This document shows positions 1-12,200 of a stretch of 64,000 bases of DNA, piece by piece. Position 1 is the first letter of the stretch. The number at the start of each line of letters is the position of its first letter. The position numbers were made by a program, and so were the translations under genes. Source of the DNA: Pyrrhosoma nymphula. Taxonomy: Eukaryota; Arthropoda; Insecta; Odonata; Coenagrionidae. Below the pieces are notes generated by a model that was given only the letters and a program-made list of their open reading frames with translations, did no database searches and was not told the DNA's origin. Location: assembly GCA_963573305.1 (NCBI GenBank), contig OY754334.1, forward strand, positions 29,071,614 to 29,135,613. Direction: 5' to 3'.

Positions 1-68
1 TTCAAGTCATTTGTTTCCACAAGATACTTCAAAGAGGGTAAATAAATACCATGAAACAAATTCCATAC

Positions 69-230
69 CTGATATGGTGGTGTGTTTTCTTCAGGAATAT
101 GTTTGGGAGATAAGAGGAGGTAAAGGTCATCAAGGTACTTGATTTCATCCACAGTGATTTGTGCCGCACCATTTTTTGCAGCCAAAAAATCTTCACGGAC
201 ACTATCCTGGCCAACATTAAGCAGAACCTC
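69..230 (-). CDS. Capr: Caprin coding exon 3
   Basis: Fifty-four codons, from a polypyrimidine/CTGCAG acceptor at 232-231 to a GTATGG donor at 68-67, phase 0. It encodes EVLLNVGQDSVREDFLAAKN and then DEIKYLDDLYLLLSPKHI, matching the part of Caprin HR1 that follows the coiled coil. It is separated from exon 2 by the 29.2-kb intron. Confidence 0.9.
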
Positions 231-3200
231 CTGCAGATATACAAAAGGAAAATGCAAGTGATGATGAAACTATAAAAACTATATAAAGATAAATAGATAC
301 ACGAATTTAACTTTTTTAATAAACCTAAGCATTTTATGAAACTGGGTTACACAAATAAGTAAAAGCCAATGAGAAATTTGGCAGAAAAGAAAAGCAAGAA
401 TAGATGCAACCCACACAAAATGCACAACAGTTCTATCATCCTCACATGATACATAAGAGAGAGAGAGAGAACAAAATTGATAATATTAAAAACTTAAAAT
501 GGATAACTCTTTAAATATATTAAATTTCAACAGAGGCAGAGCAACCTGAGTAACAAAGAATATGACATATATGCTAGTAAAAATTAGCTGGCTGTTATCA
601 ATATACTTAAAAATGTACTGATTAGCAAAATAGTAAGGAACACTGGTGAATAAATATTAGTCAAATATCAGAACAATTATCCAAGTTTAATATTAGTCAA
701 ATATCAGAACAATTATCCAAGTTTAAGTAAGTTTCACAGGAACTGAGAGCAATAAAAATGAAATAAGGAAAGCATATTTGATTGATACCTTACACAATAT
801 GTGCAAAGTGAGGTTATGAGGAGGAGCAAGAATTAACACCATGAATATACCTTATTTTTCTACATGATAGAGATGGATGCAGAAAGAGGTAGATGTAATG
901 GTAGGTGTGTAGGCCCTTCTTTAAGATGACGGTGCTACTCAGCTGACAGATCACAGGATTTACAAGGGCTTCTGGATAACATCCGTGAAATAATGGAGAC
1001 AAAGAAAGGAGGACAAAAGCATCTAAAACCAAAGTCTCCATGTCGGATGAAGAGATGGGAAGATAAAGCACAATTAAGGAATAATAAACCCATTTAATCT
1101 TTAATGGGGACTCTTTTTAGTCTCATTGACTTGCAAGTAAGAATAATGAATGAAAAAATTTTTATCGTAAATTCGTAACGTTTTATGTCCCAGTCCTGCT
1201 AAATTATTCAAATAAAAATTTTGAAAAAAAAAAAAAAAGTTTTCACAATTTAGTAGGACAGGGCATTAAAACGGGGGAACCCATCTTAAGATGCGCTCCC
1301 CATTAAAGGGGTTAAAGATCAATCTCAGATGAAGAACTAAGTGATGGGACAAAAGGGTAATGTGTTAAGCTGAAAGAAAGGCTACTACAATGTAGAGCAA
1401 ATAAAAATTCACATTAGTCCAAAATATTGTCCTAGTCCCGAAGATGCCTTTAATTTGATGAAACTAGTTGGCTTATGACGTCTGAAATTTGACTAACAAG
1501 GGAAATACACGACTGTCGGGTGGCAAATGGAGCTCAAAGTTCCTGATTCGGTAGTTCATGGTTATTAATTCAATATGCTGAAGCGACAATGCACCGCTCG
1601 TAAATTTTTGAGAAATAAGCATTTAAAAATCGTAAAAAAGCATGTTGCTGTATGTAAGCTCTGAAGAATGCCAATACAAAAATGCTGGCGGTAGCCCAGT
1701 GGATAAGGTGGTTGACTGTGAAAGTGAAGGTCCCGAGTTCAATCCCCACTTGTGGGAACTTTTTTTACTTTTATTTTTCAAGTTACATTTTCATATACTA
1801 TAATAATACATAGCTTTATTTGTCTTTTGGTTGATGTTGACATAGAACATGTACAGAAACATTTATAAATAAATAACTTTTGACCATAGCTTTACAATTT
1901 TGTCCTAAAAAACTCATCAGTACTATAATAACATTTACTAAGAGGTAGTTCTTTGAGTTTTAATTTAAAAGAAGACACAGAGGACGTACATTTCAAGTTT
2001 GTAGGTAACCAATTGTACAAAAGTGATACAGAGGGAATAGGGCCATTCTTACATACAGCACGTGATTGTACTTGCAGGTGAACATTCTCCCTTCCACGAG
2101 TCAAGTGACTATGAACCATCGAGTTAGGAATGAACATAGATGGATTCTTTTTTACAAATAAACATGAGTGAAAAATATATATGCTATATTGTTCTCTTAT
2201 CATCATTACTTCAATGAAATATATTTTTAGGCAATAATTTTAAATATTTATGAGTTGTTAACAGGGTAGGGAGTGGAGCAATGGCTAAAATAACCTTTTC
2301 AAAGGTGGTAATATATTCATTTGTTATATTTAAAGGTATATTAGGATATTGCGATTATAAATTGTCATATATAGGGGTGGGGACAGAATTATGGCATTGG
2401 AATAAATAATTGGGGGTGAAATCCACCCTAAAAACTGATTATGCTTCCATTGGGAATCAGGAATGGATCAGCTAGGGATTTGGAATAGAGGGATGGAAAC
2501 TCTGCGTCAGCATTAGCCTACTCTTAACGAATGGTGCCAAGGGGACCATGGTTTAACGTCCCATCCGACAGACGGTGTACTGAACCATTGGTGTAATCCA
2601 CGTTACATCTAAGGATGGGATTTCAGAATGTTCTGCAATTCGTACCTGAGAATAGGATGTGGAAGGCCAGTACACTACCTAACCACTCCAGTTACTTCTT
2701 TATTTATCATTTGTATGTTTCCGGATGATAGTCTTCGTAGAAACAGGCAAAGCAAAATGATTTGCAAATGGAGAACTCGTTCTTTCCACAGCCGCAACGA
2801 CTGTCCTGGATTTTCGAAGGAAAGCACAAGTCATTCACGTTTACTAAAAACTGTCTCTGGTCAGTGATCTTTGAGGCAAACCATGCATTTTAATCATGTC
2901 GTGGAAAATTGGAGCACTCAATCGGTGATTCATTTACATGTAGTATTTTGATCGCATCTTCTCTTTTGGCAATGTCCCGATTTTCCTCCAGCAGAATCGA
3001 GCAATTCTATAGCCGTTTTATAAAAATTTTCACTTGCTTGAAAAAAATATACTTCGTATGGCTGGCATAACGGGGTACATTTGGGGGGTATTACTTTCAC
3101 AGTGTACGATGCCTCACCATTGTTGTCCACAAAAATGTCATCGTCAAGTGTTGGGTTCGTCTGGCCTGATTACACAGATGGTTCAGTACACCGTCCGTCG

Positions 3201-6200
3201 TATGGAACGTTAAACCATGGTCCCCTTGGCGCCATTCGTTAAGAGTAGGCTAATGCCAATGCCTGGTTTCCATCCACCCTCCATTCCCTAAAAGATCCAT
3301 TCCCGATTCCCAATGGAAGCATAAGCAGTCTTTAAGGTGGATTTCACCCCCAATTACGATTCTAATGCCATAATTCTGTCCCCACTCCTATATATGACAA
3401 TTTATAATCGCAATATGTGCGAGGAGACTGATTGAAGTGTTAGAAGATGAGAATAACAGACTGCGAGGGCAAATTTCTTGTTTTCCAACAACAAAAACGA
3501 GATGTAAGGCAAAATGTGAGAGGTTTGAAGGAGAGGTGAGATCATATGCACAATCAGCCGCAAAAGGAAGAAGTGACATTATTGCAGAGAAGGACGAAAG
3601 TTCATCGGCATATGAAAACTGTGTTGTGTCGAGGCCTCAAGAGTAAGTCTGATGATTCAGGAAGTGGAGGTGTAATTAGTGCTGAACCTGCAGCAAGGGA
3701 GTCGGAAGTAGTGAATTGTGCTGAGCCAAGTGTACTTATCATGGGAGACTCCTTGCTGAGATTTGTTGGTAATACGTATCCGAAGAACTTTCGGGTGGAC
3801 TGTTTGCCAGGAATTAGAATAGAACATTTAGAAAAAAGGATCAACAATTTTGATGATCAGAGTGATGAAAAGGAGGTTTTATTACATGTCGGTACCAATG
3901 ATATTAAGCATGCAAAAACTGACATCACATAACGGGTTTATTATGGGATTTGTGCTCCGCGGCAAGAAAAGTTTGAAATTGCAAAAATCATTGTCAGTGG
4001 TATCTTAAGGAGAAGAAATTTTGACCCTGATAGAATTGATTATATAAATGAAGGGACTGAGTGGGTCTGCCAGAAAAAAGGGCTGCTTTTCATTGATCCC
4101 AACTGCTGGATTAAGGAATATGATCTGGGTAGAGATGGACTGCACCTAAACAGACGAGGTTCCAAGAAGTTTGGAGGACTATTACGTGATGTAGTAAATT
4201 CAGCACTGGTTAAGGGAAACTGATAAGGGGTTCCAGAGGTGATATTTCCGTAGATGTTAAAAAGGCAAACAAGGTAACCACACGAAATTTGGACTGTAAT
4301 GTCAACATTAATTGTACAAATTCAAATATTTTGGAAGGGGAAAGCAGAGATTCAGTTGAGAAGTTAGATTCGTTGAATGGATATTTAAAATTACTACAAT
4401 TAAATTGCAGAAGTATCACATCCAAATCCGTTCAGTTGAGTACAATAGCTGAAATACAGTCACCGGATGTTATAATTGGCACTGAATCTTGGTTAAAGGA
4501 GGATATATTAAACGACGAGGTTTTTCCGAAGGAATTTACGGTTTACAGAAGAGATCGGGTTGGCAGAGGAGGGGGGTTATTTCTGGGCATAAAAGAAAGC
4601 ATACCTTGTCTTTTGCATAGGGTCGACGAGGCCTATGAAATACTCAGCGTACTTCTGTTTCCAGGAACCGACTTGAAGTTGGAAATAACTGCGGCTTTCA
4701 ACCTCCAAATGACGGCCTAGGTATTCTTGACCGGTTGAACGAATTGTATGAGGGCCATGTTGTGAGCGGGAGGGAAAAACCGGTGATTATCACGGGGGAC
4801 CTCAACCTACCTCATGTGGACTGGGAAAGCCCAAACTGCAACAGGTGGTGAGGCGCAGCAGGGAGTAAACAACCTTATTAGGCTGGGGGGATTTTCCCAG
4901 GTAGTTAAGGCCTCTACCCGTGGGGAAAACCTTTTAGATGTGTTTTTAGTGAGACCTATGGATGTTTATCTCTTCCGATGTCCTCGAGGGTATAAGCGAC
5001 CATAAGGCGGTTTCCTTGTGTGTCACGAGTAGGAAGCCCAAGAAAGTTTTAAAATGAAAATGGTGCAGGCAATATAGTAGGATGGATATGGTCGGCTTTA
5101 GTAATTTTCTCACAAAAAAATTCTCAGAATGGGTAGGGAAAAGGAGTTGTGTAAATGAAGTATGGGAAAACTTCTAAAGCTTACTTATCAAAGGATGAGA
5201 TCGATACGTTCCCTCCAATACATTGTAAGTAAACCCCGATCCCGAATATTACTACGTAAAAATCAGAAGGCTAAATCGTTGAGTGAGAAGGCTTCATAAG
5301 ATAAGAAATCGAGGTGGCCTGTACTTAAGTAATTATAAAGATGCTTATAAGAAACTAAAACCGAAAAATTTCAGGCCAAGGATAAATTCTCGAGGAACTC
5401 TCTAAAAGTGTTGGAGTGGGCTTTATAAGTATATTCGAAGGAGACGAAAAGGGAATAATGCTCTGGAAAATATTTCTCTCAAGTGTGCAGACCGGATTGT
5501 AAATGACAATTTTTCAAAAGCTTTTAAGAATTTTTTTCCAAAGTTTATAGTGAAACAAGAGTAGTATCACCAAAGGTTGGGGAAGATGTCTCGTTTGACC
5601 TTTTTGAAATCAAAGACAGGAATATAAGAAATAGATTGAGCAAAATAAAAAGTCACGCGTCTTGCGGCCCTGACAGTCTTCCAGGGAACTAATCAAAAGA
5701 CTGGGAAATGTTCTGGTTCCTTCTCTAAAACACTTATTCACGGTAATAATTAACAATGGTGATTTACCTGATGATTGGAAAAAGTCATACATCGTTCCCA
5801 TCTATAAAAAAGGGCCTTATGACAGTGTTGATTCCTATCGACCAGTTAGTCTTGCATTGTGTGTAAAATAATGGAACATCTGGTCGCGGACTATATCAAG
5901 GGGGTCTTAAGAAAAAAGAACTGGTTATGGGAAGGACAACATGGTTTCCGTAAAGGTTACTCCTGTGAAAGTCAATTAGTCTCTTTATCAGGATTTGGCA
6001 GAGGGGCTAAACAGCAGCAAGCAAATCGATGGGGTTCTGATTGATTTCTCAAAAGCTTTTGACAGGGTAGATCATGAAGTTCTAATGAAAAAAATAAACT
6101 CGCTTGGCTTGGATGGTAGGATCGTAAACTGGATAAATTCCTTTATTTCAGGTAGATCACAACGGGTTAGAGCCGGCGATATATTCTCCGATAAATTCTC

Positions 6201-9200
6201 TGCCACTTCTGGGGTGCTGCAAGGAAGTGTGCTAGGGCCTTTAATATTTATTATCTACGTAAATGATATAAATTGGAATATAAAGAGCCCTATTAGAATG
6301 TTTGCAAATGATCGCATTATCTTACAAAATGACCTAAATACATTGGATAAATGGTCTAACGAGAATAAAATGGTCATAAATGCAAGCAAAACTAAACTTA
6401 TTAGATTTTGGAAATGTAGGAGTGGTACACTGAAAGATTACTACATCATGGGTAAGTTACCGACGTAAACCAAAAGTTGTAAGTACCTAGGGGTGACTTT
6501 AACCCATTCAATGCGGATGCCTTGAATTCAAGGTATCCCGTGCAAGCCAGAGGCACGGATGCCTTGAATTCAAGGCATCGGTCCCGTTACTTTTCTCGGT
6601 TTTCTCTAGTTCACAAGCATCGGTGCTGACACTTGCAACTTCCTTTAGCGTCTTAGTCTTGCTCTAGGCACACATGGATGAGTTTCGTTCTTTGCTGGAT
6701 GTGTTTTCGTTTTATATAAATAAATGAAAAAAACCCTTCAGTGTGGGAACAAATGTTATGTCAACAGGTCAGCATTGAATGGGTTAAGCAGGGATTTGCA
6801 ATGGGTACCGCACATCGAAAGAACTACAACCAAAGCTTTTAGAGCATTACATTATTTGATGAAAACCCTTGGAAGGAGCTGCAGAAAAACTAAAGAATTC
6901 GCATATAAAACGTTTGTTAGGCCTATCCTAGAATATGGGGCTCCTCAGTCAGTTGGGGATCCTCATCTGAATGGGGAGATGAAGCAACTGACAAAAGTTC
7001 AGCGTTTAGCAGCAAGATTTGTAATGGGAAATTTTAAAAGGAAGGCAAGCGTTGCGGAGATGTTAAATACGCTGGGCTGGAAATCATTAGAGTCGAGGAG
7101 GAAGAAAGCACGCGTTAAGTGTATCTTTAAAGCATTTATGAGTGATCCTGCATGGAGAGACCTATCAAACCGGTTGAAAGGACCAAGTTATCTGGCGAGG
7201 AAGGATCATTATTGTAACATTGAGCCTCCGAGGCAGCTCTCAAATACTTTAAAATTTTCCTTCCTACATCGGGATTGGAATGGTTTACCGGGGAAAATTT
7301 TGGAGCACTTCCCAACTAATACTAGGATATTTATGACGAGGGTAAAAAAAATTGAATTTTGATGGCTTTTCCTATTTTTTTGTATTTAGTATTTTATGTT
7401 TTGTATTTTGGTCTTCATATATTTTGTTTTATGTAACCACCCGGCCAAATGGATAACTTGTATTTCGTATTTTATATTTTGTTCTTTAAGTATTTTCTTG
7501 TTATGTCTTTCCAGTTTCTCTGAAGACATCCAAAATTGTTCCTCTTTATAAAAACAAAGGGAGTATAGATGATTTGAACAACTACAGACCAATTGCTCTG
7601 CAAAATTCATTTTCAAAAATTTTTGAGAGAATTGTATATAATCGTATAGTATCTTTTCTGGATAAGTACAGTCTTCTCTCTAGAGATCAGCATGGGTTCA
7701 CACGGAAAATCCACCATTTCTGCCATGTATCAGGCAATAGACAAAATATTACTCTCTATGGATAACAAAAAAGAAACACTTGCTTTACTTTTTGATTTCA
7801 CTAAGGCCTTTGACCTGGTAAACCATAATCATCTTTTTTTTAAGCTTGAAAAATTGGGTATCAGAGGCATTGCTCTTCAGTGGATGAAATCATATCTTAA
7901 CAACAGAACTCCATGAACTGTTGATGGTGTTAGGCATGTATCTTTACCTCGTAAGTCTAATGTCTGTGTGCCTCAGGGATCTAAACTGGGTCCGCTTCTT
8001 TTCCTGATATATATAAATGATTTACCGCTTGCCTTATCTGGTATTGACAACATTACCCCTATTCTGTATGCTGATGACACAACAGTTATAGTATCGTCCA
8101 CTTCACGTAAATCTTTATCTAACAAAGCCCAATTAGTTGCCAATAAAATTAGTAAATGGGCTCAAGATAACTTTTTAATTGTTAATCCCAAAAAAGTAAT
8201 ATGATACACTTTTGAACCAGCAGTCAGCCATCTGACAGTATGCTAATAAAAATGGAACAAAAATCAATCGAACAAGTCAACACCAGTAAGTTTAATTTCT
8301 CTCTCGGGTTTCTTTCTTAATTATAAAATGTCCTGGGCAGAGCATATTAATTTTCTTAGCAGTAAGCTTAGTTCAAGCTGCTACATACTTAGACAGCTTA
8401 GTCAGACAGTAACACGGGAAATTTTACTAAGTCTGTATTTTGGCGATTTTTACCCACGTTTCATACAGTATCATCTTTTGGGGATCTACCCACTTATCTT
8501 TAAAAATATTCAGAATTCAGAAAAAAGCTGTAAGAATCATCGCTCAAAAGTCTAATAGATCCCCCAGTAAGCCAATCTTCAAGGACCTGAATCTCCTTCC
8601 GATTCCATGTATATATCTATTTTTAACCATAATGTATGTAAAGAGCAATATTGTCAATTATGAAGTGAATAGTGCATTCCACCATCGTCACACAAGGACA
8701 AAAAACGATATTCATCAGAATTATGTACGAACAAGAGCTGCCAAAATGGGGCCCAAAAAAATGGGCATTAAACTGTACAATAATTTGCCATAATGTTTAA
8801 AAGAAATAAAAAGCATCAATGCTTTTAAATCTGATCTAAAAAGGTACTTAAAAAATAAGCTATTCTATTCAATCGATGAATATCTCATTGACTCTTAATG
8901 TTAAAATATTCAATTGTATATACAGTAAAACCTCCCTATAACGAATTCGCTGGGACCGGAAAAATGACTTCGATGTACGGAGGTTCGTAAGTAAGGAGGT
9001 TATATGCGGGTTGCGTAGTCTCAGGGGCCGCCGAGATTTCGTGTTGCTTTCTGACGCAACTCACATTAATTTTGCAAGCTAGTTTCGACGGACATAAAAA
9101 TGATTATTGTAATGCAGTATACCGGCTAATATATGCGGTGATTGATGGTGAAGCCCAATGGGAAAAAATCGGTTGATCTGAAATTGATGGATGATTCAGA

Positions 9201-12200
9201 TGGGATCCGAAATTGTATATATTTTTTACACTTACTGTATTTGACTGGCGATTTTTTTTATTTTTGGAAGATTGAGCATAGATTACATGTTTGGTGACGA
9301 AATGTTCTGCGGCATTGGCTTCTCATTGGACTACTGCGCTCAGGCGTAGCCTCAGAGACATATATACAGACCGTAACACTAACCCCTCCCCCCCCCCCCA
9401 CTTATGTTTAGTAGGTCTACGATAAATGCGCTTCCTATTTATTTCTTATGGCAAGGTTCAACAAAGTTAGGCAATTATTTCTTGTCACATGCCGCATTTC
9501 AAGGGCCACTTTAGTTTCATTAAAATTATTTATGCACTTCGAAAAGCATTCGTCTTATTTTAGCTTGGCTTTTTAGGCAATTATTTTTTGAAAACCAGCT
9601 TGGAAAATTGTTGATGCGAATTTTAATTCTACTGCGATTGCGGTGAATATATTTCCCTCGCATTCATGATCGTGAAACCTGAAACCAAATAGGGTAGATT
9701 AAGGAGACAATTTGATTCAATTTTATGCAGATAATATAAGCACAAACGAATCCTGATGGCTTAAATTTGATTATGAGTGTCATTCGATGCAAAATCTCAA
9801 TGGAGGATGTAGACGTCATATACTTCAGATAGCCATTTGACGCTCACCTTCGTTACATAACCAACTTAAGTTCTAATGGCACGCTAAGTATTATTTGCTA
9901 AAGGGACATAAAATCCAATAAATGGCTAATAAAATTCTGATCACTTTCTATAAGCCTCCTTAAATTTCGTGAACTTATGTTGTAATAAAAAAAATAACAT
10001 GGCAACAATTTATGAATTTCTGCAGCTATTGGCTATGATGCATTATCACATTTAACAAATATTTACGGTACAAACAAAGTATTATCTGCCATAATAACCT
10101 TATATTAGAATTTGTTCACTTATCTCCGTAAGAACACACACGATCTTAGGCTTACTTTTGGAAAACAGATGACGATCGTAATTCGGGTGTTCAGGCCTGT
10201 ATATCTCGGAGGCTACGGCTATCCATGGCTATGGCCATGGATACTAGAATTTTGCTACGGCTCAGCATATTGAAGGCACGGCGATGGCGTTAATCACCTG
10301 TCGAGTCGATTCATGCAAATGACGGTGACAAGACAAAATTTAGTCTTGGCAACGGTTTAAAAATAAACTGAAAACAATCATAAGCTTTTGAGTGCCATAG
10401 TTTTCAAGTAGGTACCAAAATAATGCACAAGCCGGGCTTGCTGAGAATACGCCATTTCATATTTTTGGGTGTTTTTAATGCTCACTACGTTAAATATAAC
10501 ATGAGATTTTTTGGACCCTGGCGGAGGGATTAAATATCCCGATGACAAGCCAGTTTTTAAGAAATAATTAAATACTTAACAACCGCTCTTTGTTTTCCTT
10601 TTCAGTACATAAAAAAATAAATGTATCCTTTTTATCCAGGTGCAAATACGCGCTGTTTGCAGTATTAAAACTACGAACTGCGATTATTAGTGATTCAGCC
10701 ACGATCTCATGAGTAAACAAAATCTAAATTAGGATTATCTAGGGTTCCGAAAACACTCTACGTAAGAAAATGGAAGAAGAGTGTAAATCCCCTTTCTCGT
10801 CTTGCTTTATTCTTGAATAACCCCTTACTCCGCCCGCTCTCAAAGCTGTTTGCTTTGTCATGTCAAGGTCACCGACCGCATTTATTCCGAAAAGTTTTGA
10901 CTTACAATAAGCCTGTAAATCTTGCATGTTTACCCTTTCGCGACGGGTCCACAAGTTGGAAAATGCTACTTCCCTCACAAATGCTACTAAGATTTCTTTG
11001 TATTCCCAGAACGGAGCTTTCACTCAGCTAGGATTTGCTCAGGTAAGTGTTTCCTCAACTTGGGGCCGGGCCCAGCGGGGTGCCAGACCTTTTTTCTCGG
11101 CCACCGGGCGGAGATAATCCTGGTCCCTCTCCGCTTGAGAAGCCCATAACGGCTTGCGGTCACGGTCAACTATTTGTTTATGCAATGGTTTTGCGAAAAA
11201 CATTGTTGCTGCAGCCTCGAGATATATTTATTCGGAAAAGAATTCTTTTAGTTTTGCAGTCCATTCATAGCTTTTAAACGAAATTCTACGATTAATAGTA
11301 AGCTCTCTAGCAAACAAAATCATATGAATGGTTAGACAAATAATTTCGTTATTGTATTTCGCACTCGCAAATGATTTTCTCCATTACTCAACGATAGAAA
11401 TTATTTAAAATTTTAAATATTCTTAGTCGGGCTATTGGCATCAACAGAACGCGAATTGAATAATCTGTACCTACTTAGTAATTTTCACTCTGTTAATTCA
11501 TGAGATGTACGGTCTAGGGAACTTTTGTTTTTGGATCCTATTAATTCGGCTATAATTTTCTTTAAAATTCTAATACTGAAAATCCCTTGCGTTGAAGTAC
11601 AACGTACGATCATCGGTGTCTTGTAAACGTTCGAGATTCGGCATCTTGAAATCTATGCAAAGATCATCTTCTACATCTAAAAATACCCTGTAAGCCACAT
11701 CAAGGGTGTGTGGCAGGGGTTGAGTAGCCACCTATATGCATTACACTATACCCTAAAGTTAGTGTAACTGCAGCTAATTATGCATTAGCATAAATCGCTA
11801 ATGTGTGTAACGAGGCGGGGCCTCACAAGCATGCACTACGCTACAGATATGCTCCCAATGGAGAGGGACCGTTAGTATATAGGTATTTTGCAATCACACA
11901 AATGGACAGAGACTCAAGAGTTATGCTGAAAACATACGAGACGATCTGTTAGTGCTAGTTAGCAGACTAGGATACAATCATTAGGAATCAAATCAACTTA
12001 TTAACTATACTACCTATCGACAACCCTAGTTGATAGTCTCATAGGCAGCTGTTCCTTATCGCTCGCGGGAAAAATTACATTTTAAATTTAACGGGAAAAC
12101 CTTTACAGGGAAAAATAAACAATTAAATTCGCTACAAATAAGGCCGTCAACTCATATGAAAAAATAACTTTTAGTTGTTTACCGAAAAACATAATAACTC

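Larger units (their letters stand above)
3417..7465 (+). mobile_element. CR1-like LINE, two ORFs, degenerate
   Basis: ORF1 remnants (3437-4222) end in a GDSL/SGNH esterase-like domain. ORF2 remnants (4289-7362) contain an APE-type endonuclease and a reverse transcriptase. The 3' UTR runs to about 7465. Several frameshifts and stops break both ORFs, and a 287-bp piggyBac MITE interrupts ORF2 at 6499. ORF1 with an esterase domain plus this ORF2 layout is typical of the CR1 group. Confidence 0.85.

Noticed and set aside
1892..2206. Host gene on the minus strand
   Set aside because: Its motifs match the C-terminus of LINE ORF2, and the insert is absent from the second copy of the surrounding repeat.
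10739..11277. Small ORFs within the Tigger interior
   Set aside because: Overlapping on both strands, no motif; weak similarity to the piggyBac MITE interior near 11160-11300 was not strong enough to call.
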